A stretch of DNA of 64,000 nucleotides from CAIQJJ01 sp964606085 (GTDB taxonomy: Bacteria > Chloroflexota > Anaerolineae > Anaerolineales > UBA4823): the NCBI GenBank assembly GCA_964606085.1, contig CAZSFD010000014.1, forward strand, positions 1-64,000. Direction: 5' to 3'. Made by a program: the position numbers and the translations under genes. Position 1 is the stretch's first letter, and the number at the start of each line of letters is the position of its first letter. Of this stretch, positions 18,033 through 26,600 are shown piece after piece. The notes beneath the pieces were generated by a model that saw nothing but the letters and a program-made list of their open reading frames with translations, was not told the DNA's origin and ran no database searches.

Positions 18033-18791
18033 ATGCGAACCCCTCTTGTTGCTGGAAACTGGAAAATGTACAAGACCGTGGCCGAAGCCCGTCACCTGGT
18101 GTCGGAGTTGGTGCCTGGTTTGCAATCTATCGGCGGTGTCGAAAAGGTGCTTTGCCCCCCCGCCACCGACCTGATGGCTGTAGCCGCCCTGCTCGAAGGG
18201 ACTGAAATTGGCCTCGGCGCGCAAAATATGCACTGGGAAGCCGCTGGCGCATTTACGGGTGAAATTTCACCGGCGATGGTGGCTGAATTGTGCAAATACG
18301 TGATCCTGGGCCATTCCGAGCGCCGTCAATACTTCGCCGAAACCGATACTACGGTCAACCGCAAAGTGCGCGCCGCCCTCGAAGTTGGCCTGATCCCCAT
18401 CGTCTGCGTTGGCGAAACGCTGGCCGAATATGAAGCCGAGCGCACCGCCGAAGTGGTTGGCCGCCAGATCAAACTCGGCCTGGCTGGTATCGAATTGACC
18501 GCCGATGCAGCCGCTTCGCTGGTCATCGCTTATGAGCCGGTTTGGGCCATTGGCACCGGGCGCGCTGCCACATCCCAGGGCGCCAATGCCGTCATCGCCG
18601 ATATTCGCAGCATTTTGGCGGAACTTTTTGGCGCTGAAACGGCCCAGGGCGTGCGCATCCTTTATGGTGGTTCGGTCAAACCCGATAATGCCGCCGAGTA
18701 TTTCAACCAGCCCGATATTGACGGGGCGCTGGTAGGCGGGGCCAGCCTGAAGGTGGCCGATTTTGTCGCCATCACCCAGGCTGCCGGTTGA
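18033..18791 (+). CDS. tpiA: Triosephosphate isomerase
   Basis: 252 aa from ATG 18033, which has GGAG six bases upstream and begins with the family motif RTPLVAGNWKMYK; the longer open frame only runs back through the hairpin. Catalytic residues are present: Lys in NWKM, His in ILGHSERR and Glu in VIAYEPVWAIGTGR. The phosphate-binding GGSVKPDNAAEY loop is also there. It interconverts dihydroxyacetone phosphate and glyceraldehyde-3-phosphate and completes the gap-pgk-tpiA cluster. Confidence 0.97.
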   Translation: MRTPLVAGNWKMYKTVAEARHLVSELVPGLQSIGGVEKVLCPPATDLMAVAALLEGTEIGLGAQNMHWEAAGAFTGEISPAMVAELCKYVILGHSERRQYFAETDTTVNRKVRAALEVGLIPIVCVGETLAEYEAERTAEVVGRQIKLGLAGIELTADAAASLVIAYEPVWAIGTGRAATSQGANAVIADIRSILAELFGAETAQGVRILYGGSVKPDNAAEYFNQPDIDGALVGGASLKVADFVAITQAAG

Positions 18792-18797
18792 TTTTTT

Positions 18798-19568
18798 CTA
18801 TCCTGCTGATCGCACCAGGTAAATTACCCCAATCACCACCCCAATTCCCACCACCAGCCACCGCAAGGTGGCTGGTTTGATTCTGCCCGCCAGCCTGCCG
18901 CCCAACATCCCGCCCGCCAGCGCCCCCACGGCCATCACCAGCGCCACCGGCCAGTTCACCAGCCCCGAAAAAGCGAAGAATACCGCCGCCGTCACATTGG
19001 CGCTGAACGAAATGGACTGCTTGATGGCGTTCAGGCGGGTCAGGTTGTCATTTACCACCAGGCCGAGCACCGCCAAAATAATCACGCTTAACCCGGCCCC
19101 AAAATAACCGCCATAGACTGCCGCCAGACCTACCGGCAGCACCGCCCAGCTTTCAGAAGAGGCTTTTTTGCCCGCCTGCGCGCGTTGGGTCAGCCAGGCC
19201 TTCACCGGGTCCTGAACTGCCAGCAGCGCCGAAGCCGCCAAAATCAGATACGGCACCAGATCGCTGAACAGTTTCTCGCTGGTGACGCGCAGCAACAGCG
19301 CCCCGATCAGCCCGCCCACGGCCCCAGCCGGGATGAATAACCACAGCCTCGAACGCTGCCCTTGCAAATCCTTCTTCTGGCCGATAATGCCGCCCAGGTA
19401 GCCGGGCAGCAGCGCCACGGTGTTGGTCATATTGGAATTGACAGCCGGCATCCCCATCGCCATCAGCGTGGGAAACGTGATCAGCGTGCCGCCGCCCGCC
19501 AGGGCGTTCACCAGCCCCGCACCAACCGCAGCCAGGGCAACCAGGATGTATTGGTACCATTCAAGCAT
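18798..19568 (-). CDS. TauE/SafE-family membrane exporter
   Basis: 256 aa with about eight hydrophobic segments. The two-fold repeated pattern typical of TauE/SafE proteins is visible: GAGLVNALAGGGTLITFPTL in the first half and AVYGGYFGAGLSVIILAVLG in the second, plus LNAIKQSISFSANVTAAVFF. Such proteins are thought to export sulfite, sulfoacetate or other small organic anions; the substrate here is unknown. TTAGGAGAACATC precedes the ATG. It follows the GlpC-like gene by 28 bases on the same strand and may be co-transcribed with it. Confidence 0.88.
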   Translation of the reverse strand: MLEWYQYILVALAAVGAGLVNALAGGGTLITFPTLMAMGMPAVNSNMTNTVALLPGYLGGIIGQKKDLQGQRSRLWLFIPAGAVGGLIGALLLRVTSEKLFSDLVPYLILAASALLAVQDPVKAWLTQRAQAGKKASSESWAVLPVGLAAVYGGYFGAGLSVIILAVLGLVVNDNLTRLNAIKQSISFSANVTAAVFFAFSGLVNWPVALVMAVGALAGGMLGGRLAGRIKPATLRWLVVGIGVVIGVIYLVRSAG

Positions 19569-19596
19569 GATGTTCTCCTAAGGAGTTTAAACCCGC

Positions 19597-20898
19597 TCAA
19601 GCAGGTTTCCAAAGCTTTGCCAGCGGCCCTTCCACCTCGCAGCCCAGCGCCGCTGCCAGCAGTTCCACCGGGTGAACCGCCGGGATGCCCGTGGCGTGGG
19701 TGATCTGCCAGCGGCAGGTTTCGCTGTCGCAGATTGCCAACGGTGCGCCCGATGCCTTCACCCACTCGAACAGCGGGTCGCCTACGGCCATCGCAATGTC
19801 GTATTTTTCCACTTTATACCCATACGTCCCGGCGATGCCGCAGCAGGCGTGGCCGCCATCTGCCACCGTCAGGCCAGGGATCAGGTTCAGCACGTCTAGC
19901 CCCGGTTTGCCGATGCGGTGGGCGCGGTATTGGCAGGGGATGTGGTAGGGCAGGGGGGGCAGGTTTGCCGGTTGCAGGTTGGTAAGTGGCAGGGCGCAGG
20001 TGGCAAAGATCGGCAGGATGAATTCGTTGAAATCGTAGGTAGATTGGGCGACGAGGGCGGTGTCATCATCGTGCATATCGAGCAGTTCGGGCGCTTCTTC
20101 CTTCAGGGTCAACGTGCAACTGGTGGACGTGCCGACGATGGGGATGCCCTGCCGGGCGTACGCCACCAACGAGCGCACATTGCTCTCGTGATATTTGCGC
20201 GCCGCCGGAAATTCGCCGTTCGAGAGCAGCGGCAGCCCGCAGCAATTTTGGCGCGGGATGATCACCTCGAAGCCGAGCGCCTCCAGCACACGCACTGCCG
20301 CCTTGCCCACCCGCGGCTCGTAATACTGCGTGGAGCAGCCGTGGAAGTAAACGACCGATTTTTGATGGCTGATTGTTGAGGGCTGATTTTGGTGGTGGGC
20401 AAACCACCTCGTAAATTTCTCGCTCGAAAACGGCGGAAAGGGGGCTGCGTGGTGGATGCCGATGGTTTTCTCGGCCATCCAGCGCACCGGCTTCAGGCCC
20501 ATCACCAGGTTGCCCAGCGGCGCCACCGGCTGCGCCACGGCCCCCAGCGTGGCCGCCCGCGCCACCAGGTTGTTGCGCAGACGTTTGAGCGGCGGCACTT
20601 TGCCCTGTTGCACCAGGTCGCCGCGCGCCCGCGCATTCATCTCAGCGATCTTCACCCCCGTCGGGCAGATCATATTGCACACCCGGCAGCCGGAGCAGTA
20701 ATCTACCGATGCGTCGGGCGTGGGCTGGCCGGGTTGGCGGAAGCGCCCTGCCTGCGGCCCGGCGTACTTGGGGCCGGGGAACAGGTCTGTGACCGCCATC
20801 ACCGGGCAGGCGGTGGTGCAGATATTACATTTGAGACATTGATCGAGGGATTGTTCGACAGGAAATGGGTGCATGGGTTTGTGTGGCGCAAAATTCAT
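19597..20898 (-). CDS. GlpC/heterodisulfide-reductase-like Fe-S protein
   Basis: 433 aa from ATG 20898, which overlaps the TGA of the upstream membrane-protein gene (ATGA). Two 4Fe-4S ferredoxin motifs lie at the N-terminus (CLKCNICTTACPV and CSGCRVCNMICPTG). Two CCG-type domains follow (QNCCGLPLLSNGEF and HACCGIAGTYGYK). This is the layout of the anaerobic glycerol-3-phosphate dehydrogenase subunit C and related electron carriers. No GlpA/GlpB flavin subunits are nearby; the partner is the coupled membrane protein. Two odd inserts made of repeat DNA are read in frame: NQPSTISHQK near residue 175 and TNLQPANLPP near 310. Confidence 0.85.
   Translation of the reverse strand: MNFAPHKPMHPFPVEQSLDQCLKCNICTTACPVMAVTDLFPGPKYAGPQAGRFRQPGQPTPDASVDYCSGCRVCNMICPTGVKIAEMNARARGDLVQQGKVPPLKRLRNNLVARAATLGAVAQPVAPLGNLVMGLKPVRWMAEKTIGIHHAAPFPPFSSEKFTRWFAHHQNQPSTISHQKSVVYFHGCSTQYYEPRVGKAAVRVLEALGFEVIIPRQNCCGLPLLSNGEFPAARKYHESNVRSLVAYARQGIPIVGTSTSCTLTLKEEAPELLDMHDDDTALVAQSTYDFNEFILPIFATCALPLTNLQPANLPPLPYHIPCQYRAHRIGKPGLDVLNLIPGLTVADGGHACCGIAGTYGYKVEKYDIAMAVGDPLFEWVKASGAPLAICDSETCRWQITHATGIPAVHPVELLAAALGCEVEGPLAKLWKPA
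20364..20390 (-). repeat. Short-period repeat read in frame inside the GlpC-like gene
   Basis: On the plus strand GCTGATTGTTGA GG GCTGATTTT matches the gap-pgk intergenic repeat (GCTGATTGTTGA TT GCTGATTTT) at 21 of 23 positions. On the coding strand it gives NQPSTISHQK between the ferredoxin part and the first CCG domain, a likely loop. Confidence 0.7.
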
Positions 20899-21683
20899 TT
20901 TGCGTTTGGAAGGTTGCCGATGGCCGTGGCCATGATGACAAGAAAAATGACGCCCGAAAGTATGCGCGCCCACAACGGACGATGGCTCATCCATTCTTCG
21001 GCAGTGGTCAGGGCGTTGGCCGCTGGATAGATCATGCAAAAGAATACCACAGCCCCGAAATATTCCATGACGGCGCTTTGGGGTGTACGGGCCTGGAAGG
21101 GTGTGCTTGCTGCCAATCCTTCCCAGATGATGGTGTAGGTGGTCACGCTGAAGACCGCCAGGGTGATGTCGGCCAACCATTCGACCGTCATGGGGTACTT
21201 TTCGCCGATACGCAGCCACGCCGGGCGGTGAATCTGTCCCATCCAGGGGAAGAGCGCCATCGGCATCAGCCCGGCGTTGAGCACGAACATGCAAAACAGG
21301 TAGGCAAAACCGAGCAGACCCTTGAACAGCGAGAGTTCGCCGCGGATGTCAATGCCAAAGGCTTGCAGGGTGGCCCAGCTGGCAAGCGGTGAAACCAGCC
21401 CCACATAGCACATCACCATCACGAAGGTAACGAAAATCCCAACACCAGGTGAAATCTGGCTGGCGTTACCTGGGGTGTGGCGCGCCAGGCGTTCCTGTAC
21501 GAATGGCGCTTTGTAGAGGATGGCGAACAAATTCAACACCTGGATGAGTGCCAGCGCCAGGCCTAACAAAGGGTCTGGATGCTCCCGGGTCTGGCGTAGG
21601 CTTGCCAACATGATTGGTTGTACCCACACAAAGTAGGCCAACTCACCCAGGCTGATGAAAATGGAGCGCAGATGTAAGATCAT
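20895..21683 (-). CDS. Polytopic membrane protein of unknown function, coupled to the GlpC-like protein
   Basis: 262 aa with about six or seven transmembrane segments (for example LLGLALALIQVLNLFAILY, GIFVTFVMVMCYVGLVSPLA, WARILSGVIFLVIMATAIG). I recognise no family signature. His residues occur near helix ends, but no paired heme-binding pattern could be confirmed. The stop codon overlaps the start of the GlpC-like Fe-S gene (ATGA), so the two are translationally coupled. A membrane anchor or quinone-reactive subunit for the Fe-S protein is the natural guess, comparable to the cytochrome-type subunits of other CCG-protein complexes. No clear Shine-Dalgarno sequence. Confidence 0.65.
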   Translation of the reverse strand: MILHLRSIFISLGELAYFVWVQPIMLASLRQTREHPDPLLGLALALIQVLNLFAILYKAPFVQERLARHTPGNASQISPGVGIFVTFVMVMCYVGLVSPLASWATLQAFGIDIRGELSLFKGLLGFAYLFCMFVLNAGLMPMALFPWMGQIHRPAWLRIGEKYPMTVEWLADITLAVFSVTTYTIIWEGLAASTPFQARTPQSAVMEYFGAVVFFCMIYPAANALTTAEEWMSHRPLWARILSGVIFLVIMATAIGNLPNAK

Positions 21684-21988
21684 TGGTAATCTTTCAGGGG
21701 GGTAGCGTTTTGATGAATGTTAACAAACTTCTGGTAATTTGCTACTGTGGATCATAGCGCGGCTTCCAGCCGCCGCCAAAACCTGACTTCCCGTGGATAG
21801 AAGAGAAACCCGGAATTGGTAAAGTATGCGTGGGTTCATCTTTCATCCACGGGAGATTAGCATTTATGCGAATGATGCAATGATGAGCGGCAGCATCATA
21901 ATCTTCGCGGTTGTGATAGTTTTCAAAGAGCAATGCTATACCGCTGGATTGTATCACTTGACCGTTGGGATGTCGGGTATGAACAAAC
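21684..21988. other. Gene-free stretch with an inverted repeat
   Basis: 305 bases lie between the start of the membrane-protein gene and the end of the SDR gene, both on the minus strand. A 10-bp perfect inverted repeat (TCCCGTGGAT at 21789-21798, complement at 21845-21854) encloses 46 bases, and a small GCGGCTTCCAGCCGC hairpin lies near 21760. A minus-strand TATGAT near 21752 could be a -10 for the membrane-protein operon. An open frame of 71 codons (21742-21957, minus) has no protein-like features and was not called. Confidence 0.5.
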
Positions 21989-22912
21989 TCACCCTCCGCG
22001 GCACCACGCCACCGTTTGACGAAGCGCCTCTTTCATCGGCGTTGGTTTCAGCCCAAAAGCCTTTTCTGCCTTGCTGCTGTCAATCACATACGGCGCAGTC
22101 CACTCGAACATCATCTCCACCGTTTCGGCCATTTCCTTATTGAACAGGCCCAAAAAGCGCATCGTCAGCGGCCCGCCCACCATCGTCTTGATCGGGCGGC
22201 CCACCTCAGCCTCGATCAGTTTGACGAAATCGGCTTGCGTCAATGCCGGGTTGGTGGGGGCGAACCACACCTGGCCGAGGGCTTCATCGCGCGTCCCCAG
22301 CGTGGCCAGCAGGCGGCCAAAATCGGGGATGTAGCTGAACGAATGCGGCTGGTCGGTGCGCCCCATCAGATTGACCGTTTTGCCCTGCACACCCGGCTGG
22401 ATGGCGTAGCCCGTCAGTGCTGTATCATACGGCCCGAAGAAATCGGAGGCGCGCCCGATGGCGGCGCGCACCGTGCCGCGGGCATGGGCTTCCAGCACCT
22501 CCTGCGCCATGGCCGCCCGCACGCGGCCCTTTTTGGTGTTGGGCGCAACCGGTGCATCCTCGCGCAGGCTGCCGCTGAAGTGGCCGTACATGTACAGGTT
22601 GTCGCCCACCACCAGCTTCGCCCCGTTGGCTGCCGCCGCCTCGACGATGGCGCGCTGTAAGGGCGGGAATTTTTCAGGCCATTCGTAATAATGCGGCTGG
22701 GCGCATTGGTAAATGGCCGCTGCCTCCTGGGTCAGTTCGATATTCTTCGCCGCATCGTACGCATCGCTGGCGATCACTTCCGCACCAGCCGGTTGATCGG
22801 CCATCTGGCCCGACCGGTTGATCAGGCGTACACGTTTGCCCATGTCGAGCAGTGCCTGTGCCGTCCAGCGACCCAATGGGCCGGTGCCAAAAACAACATG
22901 TACTTCAGCCAT
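21989..22912 (-). CDS. NAD-dependent epimerase/dehydratase-like atypical SDR
   Basis: 307 aa. It starts with a Rossmann motif of atypical type (VHVVFGTGPLGRWTAQALL). The active-site Tyr/Lys region is represented by LVVGDNLYMYGHFSG, without a clear YxxxK. Later stretches (IGRASDFFGPYDT and QPHSFSYIPDFGRLLATLG) are typical of NmrA/epimerase relatives. It probably binds NAD(P)H and acts on a small molecule, or senses redox state. The ATG lies one base after the stop codon of the tetR gene, so TetR is likely to control it; in such pairs the SDR often detoxifies or converts the ligand of the repressor (inference). Confidence 0.8.
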   Translation of the reverse strand: MAEVHVVFGTGPLGRWTAQALLDMGKRVRLINRSGQMADQPAGAEVIASDAYDAAKNIELTQEAAAIYQCAQPHYYEWPEKFPPLQRAIVEAAAANGAKLVVGDNLYMYGHFSGSLREDAPVAPNTKKGRVRAAMAQEVLEAHARGTVRAAIGRASDFFGPYDTALTGYAIQPGVQGKTVNLMGRTDQPHSFSYIPDFGRLLATLGTRDEALGQVWFAPTNPALTQADFVKLIEAEVGRPIKTMVGGPLTMRFLGLFNKEMAETVEMMFEWTAPYVIDSSKAEKAFGLKPTPMKEALRQTVAWCRGG

Positions 22913-22913
22913 T

Positions 22914-23618
22914 TCATGCCTCCTGCGGATTGATAAGCATTTGTCTATGGATCATTTCAATTTCCCGGCGAAACACTTCACCTGGATCGGTGATGAATGA
23001 CGGCATCTGGTTGCCAATTTCCAGCGCGACCAGGCCGTGTACCCGGCTGGCGATGGTCAGTGCAGCGTACAGGATTTCGACATCCACCCCGCCCACGGCG
23101 GCACTCCAGGCTGCGAGCATGGCTGTCAACGCCGGGGTGCGCGGCGCTAAGCGGTCGGTGCGAAACTGCCCGGCGGCATGGAGCGCCCGCAGCGTTTCGA
23201 TCAGCGGTACGAAGGCCGCCGTCGCTGCCGGCAGTGTGATTTCGGCAGGGGCGTGGTAGCCGGGGATGGGCGTGCCGAAGATCAGTTGGTAGCGTTGGGG
23301 GTACGTCACCGCCCATTGGCGGTAGGCCAGGCCGAGGGCGGTCAAGCGCGCCGGGCCGTCTTCGGGCGCGCAACTGCCGATAGCCTGCATCTGCGCATTG
23401 CCCAGCGACTCGAACGCCTCCACGATCAGCGCTGTCACCAGCGCATCTCGGTCGGGAAAATAATTGTAGATGGCGGGGGCGGTGATGCCGATCTCGCGGG
23501 CGATGGCGCGCAGGCTGAGCGCCGCCGCACCGCTCTCGGCGATCTGCCGCCAGGCCGTCTCTTTGATCGTTTGTGGCAGATGGCTTTGTTGTTCTGTTTT
23601 GCGCGGGCGTGGGGACAT
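22914..23618 (-). CDS. TetR-family transcriptional regulator
   Basis: 234 aa. The N-terminal HTH is clear (TIKETAWRQIAESGAAALSL, then AIAREIGITAPAIYNYFPDR). The C-terminal ligand domain has the WHG-like pattern around RLTALGLAYRQWAVTYPQRYQLIFG. It is followed after one base by the SDR gene, forming a two-gene operon. AGGAG precedes the ATG. A perfect 24-bp inverted repeat overlaps the promoter just upstream, the expected site of autoregulation. The ligand is unknown. Confidence 0.92.
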   Translation of the reverse strand: MSPRPRKTEQQSHLPQTIKETAWRQIAESGAAALSLRAIAREIGITAPAIYNYFPDRDALVTALIVEAFESLGNAQMQAIGSCAPEDGPARLTALGLAYRQWAVTYPQRYQLIFGTPIPGYHAPAEITLPAATAAFVPLIETLRALHAAGQFRTDRLAPRTPALTAMLAAWSAAVGGVDVEILYAALTIASRVHGLVALEIGNQMPSFITDPGEVFRREIEMIHRQMLINPQEA

Positions 23619-23631
23619 GGCAGTCTCCTTA

Positions 23632-23683
23632 AATAAATAAACGGTGTATATTTATTAAGATAAATATACACCGTTTATTTATT
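23632..23683 (-). promoter_or_regulatory. Perfect 24-bp inverted repeat: operator over the tetR-SDR promoter
   Basis: Arms 23632-23655 and 23660-23683 are exact complements with a TAAG spacer; the core is GGTGTATATTTAT facing ATAAATATACACC. On the minus strand TTGACA (23686-23691), a 17-base spacer and TATATT (23663-23668) form a near-consensus promoter. Its start, about 23656, falls at the centre of the palindrome. A bound TetR dimer or dimer pair would block RNA polymerase. Because the transcript begins mid-palindrome, the hairpin would not form in the tetR message. Confidence 0.85.
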
Positions 23684-23698
23684 GTTGTCAAGGCTGTT

Positions 23699-26600
23699 TC
23701 ACGGCCCGTTGCGGAAGATCAGCGGCAGGTAGATTTTGCGCAATGTCTCCTCCTCGCCCATGGTCAGCGTGGCTGTGGCGTTGGCGCTGGTGCTGCTGCC
23801 GGTGGCCGTGGCTGTCAGCGTGTATGTGCCATCGCCCGATGGCGTCACCCACACCAGCAGGGTGGCGGTGGCGTGGGCGGGCAGCGTGAGGGTGGCGCTG
23901 CTCAGGCTGAGGCTGGCCGCGGGATCGCTGGTAATGGACAGGTCGAGGGTGGCCAGCGTGGAACCGGTGTTGGTGACGACCAGGCCGAAAGCGGCACTGC
24001 CACTCTCGATGCTTTGTGTGGCGGGCTGCCAGGCGAGTTCGACGCCCTCCAGCGGGGTGATGGTCACTTCGGTGGTGGCTTGATCTTCGATGGCCGGCTG
24101 CGCTGTGGATTGGGCGTGGAGGCCGAGGAAGGCCGCGCCGGCGATCAAGCCATCCAGCCCGCTGACCGTCACCTGCACCGTCTGCGACTGCCCGGCGTTC
24201 AGCGTGACCGAGGCCGGGCTGAGCGTGGCAAACGCTGCCAGCGGCCCGAAGGCGGCCAGGTCGAACGTGCCGCTTGAACTGCCGGGGTTGCTCACGTTCA
24301 CCTGCCACACGCCGCTGCCATCGGGTTGGAGGCTGGCCGGGCCGCCGGTGAAGGCCACGCTCACACCCAGGCTGCCCACCTGCACCACGCCATCCCCCGT
24401 GGCCGCCGCCCGCGCCGATTGTGCGGTGACGCCGACGGCATAGCTGCCCGGCGCAGCCGTGGCCGCCGGGCTGACCAGCCATTGCAGCGTGACGGCGTTG
24501 CCCGCGCCGGGGGCCACCAGCACGGCGCTGACCGGCTGGCCGAGCAGGGTCAGTTGGCCGCTCCAGCCTGCCGGGAGCGCCGCGCTCAGGTTGTAGGTGT
24601 CGGGCAGGCTGCCCAGGTTGGCGATGACCACGGTGAGGGCGGTCAGCGCGCCAGGGCCGGATGCGGCTGTTGCCGGGTCGAGTGTGACGGCGACGAGGTG
24701 GGCGCCTTCGCCGCTGATGACGGCGGTAGCGCTGGCGCTGGCCCCCGTTGCGGCGTAGGCGGCGATCACGGTGAACGGGTTGCCGCCCTCGCTCACCGCC
24801 TGGGCGCTGAACGAAATTTCTGCGGCGCTGTTGGCGGGTACGCTGACCTGGGCGGGCAAATCGAGAACGGCCAGGCCAGAGAAGGCGAGATCGTAGGTGC
24901 GGGCGGCGGCTTCGAGGTTGGTCACGGTCAGCGTGTAGGCAGCGGTCTCGCCGGTGGGTACGCCGGCGCTGTCGGGGGTGATCTCGACCAGCAGCGCCGG
25001 GCCGGTGAGGGTGAGAATGCCGCCGGCCTGATCGCCATCCACGAACACGCCAAAAGGCAGGCTGGCGGGCGTGGCGTCAGGGGCAATGGCGGCGGTGAGC
25101 GGCACGGTCACTGCGCTGTTGGCGGGTACGTTCACCGGGTCGAGCGGCCCCCAGGTGACGCCCGGCAGGGGGGTGACGCCGGGCGTGTAGAGGACGCCGG
25201 AAGGCCCTGGGTTGGAGAGCGTCACGTTGAACGTAACCGTCGCGCCGTTCGGGGCGGCCTGTTCTGCCGGGTCGAGGGCGATGATGTGCGGTACGCTGAC
25301 GTACAGCGGCGGCAGTTCGAGGTGATTCTGGCCCGATGGCAGCGTGTAGTCAACGGATGTGGCCTGGGCGACGAGGCGGGTTTCGCCGGGTTGCAAGTCG
25401 GCAAGTTGGACATCGAAGGTACGCGTGATGACGGGGGTTTCCCAGGTTTGGGCGTAGTCCCAGGTGAAGGTGGGCAGGGCCAGGGTGGAAGGTTGCACGT
25501 TGAAGGTGTCGGTGAGGACGGTGAGGCTGTCCAGCCCGACGGTGTGGGTGAGGGCGACGGCGAAGGAGAGCATGGGGTAGCGCAGGTGAGTTTGCGTGCG
25601 GTAGGTGTTGTGAACTTCCCAGCTATTTGGCTCGCTGAAGGGCAGGCTCAGATCGTCGTTGATGTTGGTGATGTGGTAGGAGTGCTGGTTCCACAGCGGG
25701 CGGGCCTCCGTCCACAGCGGGCCGTTGCCAAAGACGCGCAGGCCGCGCAGGGCGGCTACCACCACTTCGGCCTGGCCGTCGTTATCTACATCGGCAATCA
25801 GGGGGTAATCGGTGCCGGTAAACGAATTGGCTAACGGTTCGTCGAAAAGCACATCGCCGGTCGCGCCATCGAAAATCGTAAAGCCCTGCTCTTTCCCGTT
25901 CCAGGCCACTTCGTAAATGCCATCGCCATCCAGGTCCATCACCGCGGCGTTGTTGGCGGAGGTGCTGTCCTCGGCGATGACGCTCCACAGCAGCGAGCCA
26001 TCGGCGTTGAGGGCGTAGAGCTTGCCGAAGCGCCCGGTTTCGAACTCGTGCTTCATGCCGGTAACGATTTCGATCTCGCCGTCGCCATCTATGTCGGCGA
26101 TGGATACGCCGCCGGGGTTGCCCGCTTCGAGCGGGGTCGTCCAGAGCAGCGCGCCGTCTGGCCCGTCGAGGACGGTCAGCGCGCCGTTGTGGGCGAAGGC
26201 CGCTTCGGGGCCGGGGTCGCCGCCGGGCTGCGCGCCATCTATATCGGCCACGGCGGGCGCGCCGAAGGTGCCGGCCATTGTCGAGGTCAGTGTGGCGCTC
26301 CAGGCCAGTTGCGGCGAGCCGTAGTTGAAGTCGTAGACGAACACTTCGTCGTCCCAACCGGTCAGGACGATGTCGAGCAGGCCATCGCCGGTGAGGTCGG
26401 CCAGCACCGGCGGGTTGACTTCTTGGGGGTAGACGGTGCTCCACAGCAGTTCGCCATCGTGGGCGCGCACTTCGAGGCGGTTGCCGGCGTTGACGACGAT
26501 TTCGGGTTCGGGGTCGAGGTCGAGGTTGGCAATGGCCGGGGCGGTGAGGGTCTCGAAGATGCTGACGGTGTCGGTGACCCAGTAGGTGCTGCCGTCGCCG

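Noticed and set aside
21742..21957. 71-codon open frame (minus) in the largest non-repeat gap
   Set aside because: No ribosome binding site, no homology pattern, and it runs through an inverted repeat.
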